This document shows, one piece after another, positions 31,202-42,945 of a DNA stretch of 64,000 bases. The stretch is from Hemerocallis citrina (lineage: Eukaryota > Streptophyta > Magnoliopsida > Asparagales > Asphodelaceae): NCBI GenBank assembly GCA_017893485.1, contig CM030360.1, positions 17,593,971 through 17,657,970 of the forward strand, given 5' to 3'. Under the pieces are notes generated by a model. The model saw only the letters and a program-made list of their open reading frames with translations, searched no databases and had not been told where the DNA came from. The position numbers and the translations under genes are program-made. Positions within the stretch are counted from its first letter, which is position 1. Every line of letters starts with the position of its first letter.

Positions 31202-33051
31202 AGAAGTTTTTGCCCAAATGATCCACTTTTTGAAAGTATTTACCAAATTTACCCACTTTCGAAACTATTTACCAAATTGACCTACTTGCTATTTGAGATA
31301 GCGAGTCTAGTTCAGATAGCGAGTGTACTTGTACCCATTTTTTCAGAAAAATTTTGAACATGTATTTTTTATCTGAAATGTATATAACTACACTCGCTAT
31401 CGCAGATAGCGAGTCTAGTTCAACTGACATTGCTATCTCAGATAACGAGTGTAGCTGTACTCATTTTTTAGAGAAATTTTAAACATAAAATTTCTACCTG
31501 AACTGTATATAACTACACTCGCTATCTCAGATAGCGAGTATAGTTGTACTTATTTTTTAGAAAAAATTAAACATGCAAATGTGTAGACCTACACTAGTTA
31601 TCGAGATAGCAAGTTCAGTTGAACTAGACTCGCTATCTTAGATAGCGAGTGTAGTTGTATATATTTCATGTTCAAAATTTCTTTGAAAAAATAAGTACAA
31701 CAACACTCGCTATTTGAGATAGCGAGTTCATTTGAACTAAACTCGGATAGCGAGTCTAGTTGTATACATTCATGTTCACAATTTTTCTGAAAATTGAGTA
31801 CAACTACACTCGCTATTTGAGGTAGTGAGTCTAATTCAAATGAACTCGTTATCTCAGATAGCGAGTGTTGTTGTATGCATTTCAGGTAGAGTTAATATAG
31901 AATGGATTTATAGTGTGTTTTAGTTGAGTGTATTTTTTGTTAGTTATTACTTACCTCATCCTACCATTTTCAACTGCATTTAGTAATGCTAATTATACAA
32001 CTAATTAAGCTCGTACCACATTTGCATGAAACAAATATGAAGCCAATTGAAGAGTGCAAAGCTTTGCAGCTACTACCAAACAACAACTATAGTTATTATT
32101 ATTGCATATCATAACAGTTGAACGACAATATTACATGCAATAGTGTTTGCTAACTCAAAACCCTAAACCCATCATCCAAGATCCCGAATTGTGCATATTT
32201 AGTTGAATTTGAGATGTAGCAACTTTATTTCTATCTGAGATATTATATGGCATAATGTATGTGTGTTTAAAGCCAAGTCATTATGTATACAGGAAAAATT
32301 TGAGAATGTTAATTTTGTGGAAAATAAAATAACTAGACTCGCTATTTCAGATAGCAACCCTGGTTCAAAGACATTGAAGTTTATGAAAAATTACAAATTC
32401 TCACAATCGCTATCCGAGATAGCGAACCTGATACAACCAGGGTCTCTATCTCATATATGTATGAATTTTAGCAACTGGTACAATTCGAGATCTTGGATGA
32501 TGGGTTTAGGGTTTTGAGTGTGGATGTAGAGAGCGTTGTGAGTGATGAAGCGGATCGCAATAGATTTTGGACGGATTCTGTTAGTGAAATAACGAATTTG
32601 GGAGGCTAGGATTTGGGGTTTATTTCGGAGTTGGGAGAGAGAATGGAAAAAGAGAAATGAAGAGAAATAGCGAAACAGCGAGCAAGTCTTTAAAAACTCT
32701 TTAATCGACACTCGCTATCTCAGCTAGCGGGTGTGGGATAATGCATCTAAACTTGGTTTTTTTTTCTTCAAGTTTTTCTCAAGTGGTGGAGAAACACCTC
32801 AATATATACTTGCTATCTCAGATAGCGATGTTGTTTTCACCAAACTCACTATCTGATATGACGAGTCTAAATTTGAAAATTTTCTTCACGTTTTAAAACC
32901 TCAATATACACTCGCTAACTCAGACAACTAGATTATTTTCACCGAACCGGCTATCAGAGAGATAGCAAGTGGGTTATCTTGGTAAATACTTTTAAAAGTG
33001 GATCAGTTTGGTAAATGCTTTCAAAAATTTGGGTCATTTTGGTAAAATATT
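31202..33051. mobile_element. Mutator-like non-autonomous element with palindrome array
   Basis: Its ends are loosely inverted (AGTTTTTGCCCAAATGATCC at the left; ATATTTTACCAAAATGACCC read inward from the right). It is flanked by ACGTATTAA and CCGTATTAA, a 9-bp target duplication with one mismatch, which points to the Mutator superfamily. About sixteen palindromes of the form ACTCGCTATC-T-GATAGCGAGT lie between 31284 and 32960. At the centre, CCCTAAACCCATCATCCAAGATC (about 32161) recurs inverted at about 32490. No transposase was seen. Confidence 0.7.
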
Positions 33052-33060
33052 CCGTATTAA

Positions 33061-33767
33061 ACTCGAGAAATGAACTTATGTACTTCTAGTGGTCAACGGA
33101 ATTAGAATAGATGACAATTCAGTTTTCTGAAAATTCATAATGACAATTCAATTTTCTTAGAATAATTTTGTTATTTTTATGGTTAATAAAAGTGTTTGAC
33201 TTGGTCAAACTAATAGATCCTGTTGTTACTCTCTGAAAAATAGTATGCGAGTTTATTTTAGATTGACCGAAAAGTCGAGGGTTATCTGCATTGACGCTCT
33301 GTAATTACAGTAGTGGTGACATCCAAATTATCTTCTATCTATATGTGATGTTTTTAATATTGAAGTGTTTGAAGAGATCATGTGTGAAACAGATGATGGC
33401 TGTGGTTTGCATATAAACCGTAACACAAACATGATATTGGGGCCGCCTTGCATTGATGATAAGTTTTTACACATGATCTTCACGAGATCTTGGCAAATCA
33501 AATCATGAAAAACATATGTACAGATTTTAAGAAGATCTAATGGTCCTTCTTTTTAATATAATTTCTTAGCTGAATTGGGCATATTATTTATTTCCACTCT
33601 TTTGGCTCTTTCTTTGCCGACTTAGGCATATTTTCTTATCAGCTATAGTTTTTTTAAACTGGTGGTTCCCGTTGACTGGTGGTTCATATTATTCAGTTAA
33701 CTGGTGGTTTTGTGTTATTATATATATTCATGAAAAATAGAGGACCATGTTCCTCTTATCCTCCTTG
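33061..33767. other. Intergenic, nothing recognised
   Basis: AT-rich sequence without a coding frame over 60 codons. A CTCTTATCCTCCTTGGA phrase near 33752 marks the approach to direct repeat copy 2. Confidence 0.4.
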
Positions 33768-34245
33768 GAACACACAGTTAACGTCCACGTATATTTGAAG
33801 ATTTAGTTTTGATAAGAACACAATTATCATCAGGTCTATTTGTTGTGTAAGTTGGGCGGTGGCTGCTTCTTCTATTGTCGAGAGAATAGAAGAAGAGTAT
33901 TATTTTCTTCCACAAATTGTAAACTCATCATTGTGCATGTTCCCATTTGTATCACGTGTTGATTATATTCTAAATCAGTGACGTTCATGTTTCAGATTTT
34001 GAATTATAACTTTAGTCTGCATGCCTTCATACTTCATTGCTACAACGCTATTTACCACCCAAACATTAATTAATACAAGAATAACAAATTTAAAAAAAAA
34101 AAGTTACAAAAGGTGGTGAGGAGTAATTGAAGAAAAATGAGAGCTAAACTAGCTGTTAGATAGATTGAGTTGAGATATTATAAAGATGGCCTTAATCTAG
34201 ATAGCATGGCAATATTACAAAGATGATCTTAATCCAGACAGCATG
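33768..34245 (+). repeat. Direct repeat R, copy 2
   Basis: Matches 24130-24612. It is interrupted at 34246 by a CACTA-type end, whereas copy 1 continues with different sequence. Confidence 0.75.
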
Positions 34246-34640
34246 CACTGCAAACCCTTTAGCGGTATTTTTATTAGCTATCCCCGTATTTTAAAACGCC
34301 GCTATAGCACGTAGCGGCGCATCCAAAAATGCCGCAAAGAGCGCTGTTGCAGCAAGCGTCGGGACAGATATAGGGTCTATCCCGGCGTTTTTTATAAACG
34401 CCGCTATAGACCGTCTACCCGGCGTTTTATATAAAAAAAATGCCTCTATATATAGTGCGTTTATACAAAAAAAACTGCCTATTCCGGCTTTTTGACAAAA
34501 AAACGCTGATATATGTTATTAATTTTTTTATTTTTTTAAAACACCCTATCCCGGTGTTTTTGGCCAAAAACACCAGGGATAGGGGGGGTTTTTAATTTTA
34601 ATTTTAATTTTAAATTTTTTAAAAAAAATTAATTTTTTTT
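34246..34640 (+). mobile_element. CACTA-like terminal fragment
   Basis: CACTGCAAACCCTTTAGCGG looks like a CACTA terminus. It is followed by inverted motifs CCGGCGTTTTTTATAAACGCCG and CCCGGTGTTTTTGGCCAAAAACACC. No second end was found downstream, so it is a truncated element. It ends in AT-rich sequence near 34640. Confidence 0.5.
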
Positions 34641-34683
34641 AACTTTTTTTTAAAAATAAATTTTTAGTAGAATCCCATCAAAT

Positions 34684-34800
34684 TTAGTCCCAATATGACA
34701 TTTCTTTGACCTTCATATATGATTTAGTCCCATCACTATGCTCACTGAAGATTACATTTCTTTCACCTTCATATATAATTTAGTCCCATCAATATGACAT
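34684..34800. repeat. About 60-bp local duplication
   Basis: CCTTCATATATGATTTAGTCCCATCA and a close variant occur at about 34710 and 34768, each joined to a TTTGACCTTCA/TTTCACCTTCA lead. This local repeat overlaps the 3' side of the glycosyltransferase fragment. Confidence 0.55.
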
Positions 34801-34927
34801 TCCTTGAAGATTATAGTGGTTTCCGATACATACGCTAGCCTATGCTCACCATCTTCCCATGTTTCTGTCTTTTGGATCAACAGTTAACACATAAGATCCA
34901 GCATTTCTGTACTTTTGAAGCTGATAG
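34761..34927 (-). pseudogene. Glycosyltransferase fragment, second exon, frameshifted
   Basis: On the minus strand a TTTTTTGCAG acceptor is followed by YQLQKYRNAGSYVLTVDPKD. The reading then has to change frame by one base to continue as ETWEDGEHRLAYVSETT. Both halves resemble the continuation, as I remember it, of a plant nucleotide-sugar glycosyltransferase that carries the TGEDLHL motif encoded in the exon at 35532-35797. The frameshift makes this a pseudogene. The region further 3' is not recognisable. Confidence 0.5.
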
Positions 34928-35531
34928 CTGCAAAAAAGAATATTATAGTTAGAACTAAAATTAGTACATACCAAGTGGTTTTCTCAATTATTTTTTTTAT
35001 TTTTATTTTTTAAAAATCAACGACACTTTCAATGTTTGGGCAATTTAGAGTTGAAAACATTTTATCAAATCTTAGCTGAAAGTGAGATGCATTGGCCATG
35101 TCGGATTGGAAACTTGCCTACTGTCCGATATTAATATATTAATGATACACAATACCAATACTGATACCAAAACCGAGATTTGATACCATGGCTGAAAACC
35201 CCTAATTTTGAAAGTAGTAGCCTAGTAGGTGTATAAATTGGCATCGCATATATTTGAATCCCAAGTTTTCCCTCCTATCTACAATATTAAACCCCAATTT
35301 CGACAATCATCAATTCGAAGGGGTTTCATGTGCCGACATCAAGAGCAACATCACTGGTATATATATACTAGCAATTAAAGCAAATGGAGATGTTCATTTT
35401 TATTGCGAAATGTTACGAAATAAACTTTAGAGGATATGTCGTCTCTTGTGGTATATACTAGCAATTTGGTATTTACAAAGATATTTGTAATTACCAAATT
35501 TTGTTTGCAAATAAATAATTATTATTTGTAC

Positions 35532-35797
35532 CTGAGATGCAGATCTTCACCAGTCATAAAAGTGAAAGGCTTCTCCACAAATAGAGTCTTCACAAGATCA
35601 GTAGATAAAAACCAAGAACTCGACAGGAAGTCAACCTGCAGAATCTTCTCAATGGTTATATCATAAGCAGGATCAGGAAGATACAATCCTGCCTCATTCG
35701 ACCGGAACTTCCTGTAACTCGAGAAAGTGAAATCCTTCTGCCTGGATGGAAGTATCCTTCCAATGCTTCCCAAAACAGAATGAGTTGTTCTCTATAT
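35532..35797 (-). pseudogene. Glycosyltransferase fragment, first exon
   Basis: The minus-strand exon reads HSVLGSIGRILPSRQKDF ... AGLYLPDPAYDITIEKILQ ... DFLSSSWFLS ... FTFMTGEDLHL. It ends at a good donor (CAG/GTACAAAT). The E-D-L-H of TGEDLHL resembles the conserved acidic motif of family 2-like glycosyltransferases, and the whole stretch matches my memory of an unnamed plant glycosyltransferase protein. The acceptor is probably ATATAG near 35800. The frame is open here but broken in the next exon. It lies directly 3' of the receptor ectodomain exons on the same strand, which is not a normal neighbour for either. Confidence 0.5.
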
Positions 35798-35911
35798 TTC
35801 TGTCACATGTCAAGGATCACAGTTAGTCAAAGAGAAGAGAAAAACTTACTTTGAAAATATGAACAGTTACAGAAGCAATCATACGAAAAGAAGAGTAAGA
35901 GTATAACTTAC

Positions 35912-36512
35912 ACATCGGTAAGGGGAAGTTCCTCCAATACGTCGATAGTCCCAGATAGGTGATTATTTTCCAAATGGCTGCAAAAAGAAATATTCAAATC
36001 ACTATGCTATAGATAATGCTAAGATGATCGATCAGAATCACAAAGCTAAAGAAAACTCACAGTGTTTTCAGCAAAGATAAACTTCCCATCGACGATGGCA
36101 ATTGACCCTTTAATTTGTTAGAAGAAAGATCCCTATGCACAGAAGAAATAAGGATCATGAAACGTAACAAACAAGAAAAATTTATTGCAGTGATGAATAG
36201 AGATGGATTATGTACAAATTGGTGAGACCAGTTAAAGAATTGAAAGCATAGGACAATTCTCCTTTTAACATGTTGTTGTTAAGTGCCCTGCCAAAAGATA
36301 CAAAAGATATAGCTGTAATAGAAGTAAAATTTTCAATTATCTATATAATAAAACACAAAGAAAGCTATCAAGTGGCCCTCCTTCAATCCCCCCAAAATCA
36401 AAGGCCCAGATCTAACCTCACAAAACACATTTCCCCCCCCCCCCCCACCCAAAAGTTCTCCCCAAAACTCAAATTCAAATTCCCCTCCCCAAAACAACTC
36501 ATTTATTTATTT

Positions 36513-36604
<92 letters not shown>

Positions 36605-36803
36605 AAACATGGACTTTTATACCCCAATTTATAATTATTTTTCATCATATGCTAATGGAAACATGGATTGTTATTTACAACTAATTATTGCCATACTATT
36701 CAAACTTCAGCTACATAATTGTTAATTTACTGTTTACAAGGCTTTTCATATGCTGTATCATTTTAAAGACGTGCCGTAGGCATCTGGCCATGGGCAAATC
36801 TTG

Positions 36804-36859
<56 letters not shown>

Positions 36860-37470
36860 CGTACATGGTGGATAGAAGTGGCAAATCTGACAGAGAATTC
36901 GGAATGGTTCCTGAGAGTTGGTTGTTCGAAAGATTTCTGTCTCAGAAAAAAATATGTAATTAATTGAAATACCTGAGCTTGATATTGTAACTGAATAAGG
37001 ATAGCATACGTACAATCTCTTTAATGTACGAGGCAACCTATTTGGTATACTTCCCGCAATATGGTTATCGCTCAAATCTCTACATTCCAATTTACCGCAA
37101 AACAGGTTAGTAGAAGAGTTAGTTAAAACTCACTGATATCAAGAAAGAAATCTATAAGAATATTGTCATCCACATGAGGTTTGCTCCGCAGAGACAATGC
37201 TCCGTAAAGATATGACGAACTTACATTGTTCTAATTGATGTGAACATATCCAATGACACAGGCAACCACCCTCCCAAATTTGTACCATTGAGAATTCTAT
37301 AAAAAATTGTAACAGTTAGTAGATTTGTAATATGGAAAACCAATAAACCATTAAGAATTCTATCAAATTTACATATATTGCAGTTATTTTTGAGTCAACA
37401 CATTTAACACCTTGCCATCGGTCGAGGCAGGGGTCAGCCCCTAGTCTCCATCTGGGAAGAGGAGGCAAGA
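35912..37470 (-). CDS. STRUBBELIG-receptor-like LRR ectodomain, seven exons, kinase absent
   Basis: Seven minus-strand exons can be read: A about 37470-37373, B 37296-37225, C 37079-37014, D 36936-36865, E 36287-36216, F 36132-36061 and G 35977-35912. Six are 66 or 72 nt; exon A's 5' edge is uncertain, and the introns have GT-AG ends. B to G join in the same phase into one open frame. A reads ADPCLDRWQGVKCVDS, the N-terminal LRR cap. B to G read leucine-rich repeats: NGTNLGGWLPVSL, LSDNHIAGSIPNRL, NLSNNQLSGTIPNSL, LNNNMLKGELSYAF, LSSNKLKGQLPSSM and HLENNHLSGTIDVLEELPL. This order and exon size fit STRUBBELIG and SRF atypical LRR kinases. The next ectodomain exon, transmembrane and kinase are absent; a glycosyltransferase fragment follows. 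The 5' end is cut by CACTA element 2. Confidence 0.75.
36516..36603. repeat. Compound (CT)n(AT)n microsatellite
   Basis: An uninterrupted CT run of about 46 bp passes into an AT run of about 40 bp within the intron between receptor exons D and E. A C-homopolymer lies about 80 bp upstream. Confidence 0.9.
36811..36856. repeat. (CA)n microsatellite
   Basis: About 23 CA units end 8 bp before the exon D donor side (36865). The repeat is thus close to the 5' splice site of this exon on the minus strand. Confidence 0.9.
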
Positions 37471-37486
37471 TGATGTATTGAGAGAA

Positions 37487-37750
37487 CACTACAAAAGAAA
37501 GTAGCTTTCCCGGCGATTATTCCCCGGCGTTTTACTAGTAGCGCCGGGGTAGGGAGCCAGTAGGAATTGGGCGCCAGATGGGATGGTCATACACCGGCGG
37601 TCGATTTAAAACGCCGGTGAATGTTAGTATTCACCGACGTTTTAGCTGAACACGCCGGTGAAGTTTATTATTCACCGGCGTTTTTTATTATAAACGCCGG
37701 CGAATATACTGGCACATTCACCGGCGTTTCCAATTAAAATGCCGGTGAAT
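37487..37750. repeat. Left sub-terminal repeat array of CACTA element 2
   Basis: Five or six inverted motifs around CCGGCGTTT/AAACGCCGG, for example near 37588-37615, 37631-37660, 37673-37700 and 37718-37745. In this family such arrays are bound by the element's own DNA-binding protein. Confidence 0.75.
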
Positions 37751-39670
37751 AACTGGGAATAAAACCCGCGAACCCTAATCGTTCGCTCGCCATTTACCCA
37801 TTACCCCCAAAAAAAAAAAAGGGAAAAAAGGCGCTTCCTTTCCCTCCTTCCCCGCTCTATTTCCCGCGCGTTTGCCTCCGCCGCTTCGTCCTCTTCGACG
37901 GCCTTCGACCATTCGAAATCGTCCCTTATTCCCTTCGTCCTTTTCGATTTCGTTCTTCCCTCTCTCGATCTGGAGGTGAATCGGCGGTCGCCCCCTCTCT
38001 CTCTCTCTCCTACGCCCCCGCCCTCGTCGCCCCGCTCCCTCCCTCTCTCTTCGGTATGATCTCTTGATTTCCCTTATTTTCCAAAAAAGGCAGCTTTTTT
38101 CAGTTTGGCATGAAAAATATATGCTTAGATAATGAAAAATATATGCCTGTTACGTGTTCGATTTCCTTAGCATGAACGGTTTAGTTGAGATGAAGAATTA
38201 ATAGAAAAATATATGCTTAGATAATGGAAATTTTCATCTTCTTTTACTGTTAATGAAGCTGATTTCATGCATCTGATTGTCTTCATGGCATGTTTGTTTT
38301 TTTACCCAAAATGGGTTCACTGTGAACTGAGGATATTGTATAGGTACGTATGCCAAAATTCTCTGGCCGGATATGCACCACACTTGGGTTTTAGATTTAG
38401 TTGGGCACAGTGAATTAGTAGAGCAACATATAAGCTCAGTTAATGGGAAATTTTCATTTTCAGATACTATTAAAGTAACCTGATTGCAATCTTTGGCATG
38501 GTTTTTTAACACAAAATGGGTTCACTTCCAAACTAAGTATGCTGCATAGCATACCCGTTTTCTTTCACTGTTAATGAAGCTGATTTCATGCATCTGATTG
38601 TCTTCTTGGCATGATTGTTTTTTACCCAAAATGGGTTCACTGTGAACTGAGGATGCTATAGGTACGTATGTCAAAATCCTGCGGCCGGATATGCACAACA
38701 ATTGGATTTTAGATTTAGTTGGGCTAAAGAAGTAGTAGAGCAACATATAAGCTCAGATAATGGGAGATTTTCATTTTCAGATACCGTTAAAGTAACCTGA
38801 TTGCAATCTTTGGCATGGTTTTTTTACACAAAATGGGTTCACTTCCAAAATGAGTATGCTGCATGCATAGCATCCCCAGTTTGTATAGGTTCACTTCCAG
38901 ACTAAGTGAACTGAGGATGCTATAGGTACGTATGCCAAAATCCTTCGGATACGCACAACAATTGGGTTTTAGATTTAGTTGGGTTGAAGAAGTAGTATAG
39001 CAACATATAAGCTCTGATAATGGAAAATTTATCATTTTCAAATACTGTTAAAGTAACCTGATTGTCAATCTTTGGCATGGTTTTTTATACGAAAATGGGT
39101 TAACTTCCAATCTAAGTATGCTGCTAGCATCCCCATTTTCTTTTTTTGTTGTTAGTGAAGCTTATTTTCATGCATCTGATTGTCATCTTGGCATGTTTTT
39201 TTTACCAAAATCGGTTCACTGTGAACTGAGGATGGTATAGGTACGTATGCCAAAATCCTCCGGCCGGATATGTGGCTACAATTGGGTTTTAGATTTAGTT
39301 GGGATGAAGAAGTAGTAGAGCAACATATAAGCTCAGATAATGGGAAATTTTTCATTTTCAGATACTGTTAAAGTAACCTGACTGGAATCCTTGGCATGGT
39401 TTTTTAACAAAATGGGTTCACTTCGTAACTAAGTATGCTGCATAGCATCCCCAGTTTCTTTCACTGTTAATTAATTGAAGCTTATCCCCTGCATCTGATT
39501 GTCATTTTGGCATGTTTTTTTGACCAAACTGGGTTCACTGTGAACTGAGGATGCTATAGCTCTATGCCAAAATTCTCCGGCTATGTACAACAATTGGTTC
39601 AGTCTGCAAAATATATGCTTACATACTAGACATTTTAATTTTTCTTTTACTGTTTTTTTTGTTTAGTAGT

Positions 39671-39702
<32 letters not shown>

Positions 39703-40145
39703 GAGATAAGTGATTATTAGTAGTCATGAACAGAATAGTTCATGAGTCATCAGATCTTCTTGTTACCGTAGTTACAACAGGACGCACTCATTATTCGGCC
39801 GATTCCTCTTCATCAGCAAAATACCCTTTACCATCATCATCTCCTTGAACGGAAAGCCAAATACAGGGGAGACTATAGTCGATTTTTTTTTATGCTCGAA
39901 CACAGGGTGTGTGATAAAATACCGTCTAAGGTGGTTGTGATCATTTCCACAAAAGGTCGTTTAGGGTTTGGTGAATAGAGTAGATTGTATTAAGAAGTAG
40001 TTTTTTTTTGTACATTTTTTGGAGCCACAATTTCTTTATTTTACAATTAGAGATTATATCGTTCATTTATTTGCAGCTAGGGATGATTTTCAAATAGGTG
40101 AAATTTAATATACAAAATGCCTTTTACTGTTATTACTATTTAATA
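37751..40145. repeat. Non-coding leader of CACTA element 2 with amplified blocks
   Basis: A CT-rich stretch (37840-38060) like that in CACTA element 1 is followed by at least four diverged copies of a block. It contains GTTAATGAAGCTGATTTCATGCATCTGATTG, CAAAATGGGTTCACT and GTATGCCAAAATCCTCCGG (38230-39600). The short minus-strand frames of 67-92 codons are repeated versions of each other and come from the repeat, not from a gene. A (TTA)n tract lies at 39670-39700. Confidence 0.6.
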
Positions 40146-40183
40146 TATAAAATTTTAATTTCAGACTGTGTGCTATTGATATA

Positions 40184-41981
40184 ATGGATAGAAGTTGGAT
40201 TAGTAAACCACGATTATCCAAGGAGTACCGTGATGGTATTAAAGATTTTATTATCTTTGCCAAACGACATTCCCGTGATCCCAACCTAATCCTTTGTCCA
40301 TGCCTTCGCTGTACAAATTGTATGCTGAGCACATGTGACGTAGTACATACACACTTGGCTGTCAACGGTTTTCTTCAAGGGTACACAAGGTGGTTTTGTC
40401 ATGGAGAGGATCATACGGCAGCTCCTGTTCGTCCGGTTGTATTAGAAAATGAGGCTGAGCCCTTAGTGAACGAAGACTTAAGCGTTCCCGATGAGATGCA
40501 TGCTTTGTTACAAGATGCCATGGGGAATCATAATGTTTCTTTCCACACCAATGACCCAACAACCGAAGTTCACAATGAGTCAATAGAAACAAACCAGATT
40601 GGTGGTGGGGTGGACGAGGAAATGTCTGGCCCCACCCATGAAAATAATAAGCAGCAAGAATCCTTCGCTAAGTTACTTGAAGATGCTAGTATCCCGTTGT
40701 ACCGCGACTGCACCAAATTTTCTAAGTTCTCATTCATTGTCAGACTATTTCAGATTAAATGTTTAAACGGGTGGTCTGCTAAGTCCTTCACTATGCTACT
40801 TGAATTGTTGAATGAAGCATTTCCTGAAATCTGTATTCCAAACTCAGCCTATAAAATCAAAAAATTCCTAAGTTCTCTCGATCTAGGATATGAGAAGATA
40901 GCAGCATGTCCAAATGACTGTATGCTTTTCACGAGTGGTAAGGAAAGTCTGGATAATTGCGAAGTGTGTGGTTCTTCGAAATGGAAAGAAAGACCAAATC
41001 AAGACGAGGGAGCCAGCGGATCTACTAAGCGAAGTAGGAAAAAGAAGCCTGCCAAAACATTGCATTACTTTCCTCTGATCCCTAGGTTACAAAGGTTGTT
41101 TATGTCCACGAAAACTTCTTCTGATATGAAATGGCATGCTGAAGGCCGCACTAATGATGGGATTCTTAGACATCCTGCTGATTCTCAATCTTGGAAAAGA
41201 TTTGATGAAAGATATCCTGATTTTGCGGAAGATCCTCGAAATGTGAGACTTGGACTAGCTAGTGATGGCTTCAACCCTTTCAGGCAAATGAGTAGTACAT
41301 ACAGCATATGGCCGGTTGTGTTGATACCATACAATTTGCCGCCTTGGAAATGCATGAAGCAGTCCTCATTTATTTTGTCCATGATAGTTCCTGGACCGAA
41401 AGGTCCTGGAAATGATATAGATGTGTACCTACAACCGTTAATAGATGAACTTCAGAAGTTGTGGGTGGGTGTTCCAACCTATGATGCTGTGGCTAAAGAA
41501 ACATTTTCTCTTCGTGCCGTGTTGTCTTGGACCATCAATGATTTTCCAGCATATGCAAATTTATCTGGATATAGTACTAAAGGACGTTATGCATGTCCAT
41601 GTTGTGCTGACCAAACTAGTTCAAGGTGGTTGTACAATGGCAGAAAGTTTTGCTATATGGGTCATAGGAGATGGTTGCCTGACACACATATATTTCGGGC
41701 AGAGGCAGCGACATTTGATGGCACCGACGAGTGGGAACATGCTCCTGGGTCTTCCTCTGGTTCAGATATTTTGAGGCGGGTAGATGGTCATCAATTCAAA
41801 TATGGAAAGGAACCAGAAGTCAGGACAAAGGGCAAGAAAAGGGCAAGGCCGGAGCAAGATGAGGAGACCGATCTATATGGCGAGGATGAGGATCAAAACT
41901 TGATGAGTTTAGGTGCATGGAAGAAGAAGAGTATTTTCATAAGTGGTTTGAATCTCATGTAGGTGAATTACAGTTATACAA
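40184..41981 (+). pseudogene. TNP2-type CACTA transposase, centrally deleted
   Basis: A TTTCAG acceptor lies 20 bp before the ATG. Residues 1-75 form the transposase-associated domain (RSWISKPRLSKEY, with Cys pairs LCPCLRC). From about residue 280 the Transposase_21 domain begins, with HYFPLIPRLQRLF, DSQSWKRFDERYPDF, LGLASDGFNPF, IMVPGPK-like and YACPCC. At about residue 580 it reads WKKKSIF, the point where the catalytic part should continue. There the sequence passes into HKWFESHVGEL, which belongs to the far C-terminal part, in a different frame. A few hundred residues with most catalytic residues are missing. The frame ends at 41962. Confidence 0.8.
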
Positions 41982-42041
41982 GTTAATCTTTATTATATCT
42001 ATATTTTCTATGGTGTTGATACGATTTGCGCAAAATTAATA

Positions 42042-42717
42042 GGTACATTCTTTGGGTCCTGAAGGTGCGTCATCTGAAATACAAGTACTTGCCAAAGGTC
42101 CCTATCAGATGGCCAAAAGATACGGAGGATACATATTCAATGGTTTTAGATTTCGTACTAAGGATCGTGAATCTAATTTGAAGTCTCAAAATAGTGGAAT
42201 GGTAGTGACGTCTAAGACTAGAAGTTATGCTTCCAAATCGGATACGAGGCCTGTAGATGGGGATCTCGACTACTATGGAGTGCTCACGGATATCATTGAG
42301 TTGAATTATTTTGGCCATTTCCATGTTGTCTTATTTCGTGGGGATTGGGCTGAGTTTGATAGGAATTTTGCTAACAACAAGGACAAGCTTGGCTTCACAG
42401 TTGTGAACTTCTCAAAATTGATTCACATCGGTACACACATTAGCCATGAGCCATTTGTGTTTCCATCCCAAGTCCAACAAGTGTTCTACATTGCAGATCC
42501 AACCCTGCCAAAATCGTATGTGGCTATCCCTATGCAACCAAGAGATGTATTCTAACTGGGCGATACTTCAGACGATGAAGACGGTGAAGACATGAACAGT
42601 TACATTGCTTCTGAGTTTCCTGTGTTTGATATAAACACAACCGATCTTGGAATTTGCGGGACTTGGCTCCGCAAGGATGGAGAAGAGGGCGATGTACTGG
42701 AAGATATCGTATTGTAG
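42042..42717 (+). pseudogene. TNP2 C-terminal exon (DUF4216-like) with one stop
   Basis: After an intron of about 60 bp (GTTAAT ... AATAG) the frame reads VHSLGPEGASSEIQVLAKGP, then GGYIFNGFRFRTKDRE and LDYYGVLTDIIELNYFG, the conserved C-terminal region of plant CACTA transposases. A TAA at 42553-42555 interrupts a frame that otherwise stays open to TAG at 42715-42717, with an acidic tail. This is a single nonsense change on top of the larger central deletion. Confidence 0.7.
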
Positions 42718-42945
42718 TTTACATGATTTTTTATGCAAGTTTATTATATGTCTGTAATTTTATGTCTTAAATCTTGTTGTAATATTATGTCTGTAATTTC
42801 GAATATGTTCATTATGAATGTAATACACTGGTTTAATTGTCTTTCTATTTTCTACTGCTTGGTATTATTTACATTAAACTATGCTTAGTGTCATTTGAAC
42901 CAAACTATCATTTGAACCAAGTTATCGGATCCTTGACAGGTACAA

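Noticed and set aside
31202..33051. CRISPR-like array of short palindromic repeats
   Set aside because: The repeats vary in sequence, the spacers vary in length and are AT-rich, and the array lies inside a transposon with inverted ends and a 9-bp target duplication in plant DNA.
36270..36963. Frames containing poly-Leu/Ser, Tyr/Ile and Thr/His runs
   Set aside because: They are translations of the CT, AT and CA microsatellites in receptor introns.
38234..39355. Several similar minus-strand frames of 67-92 codons in CACTA element 2
   Set aside because: They are repeated copies of one non-coding block; their similarity reflects the DNA repeat and no start or stop is conserved.
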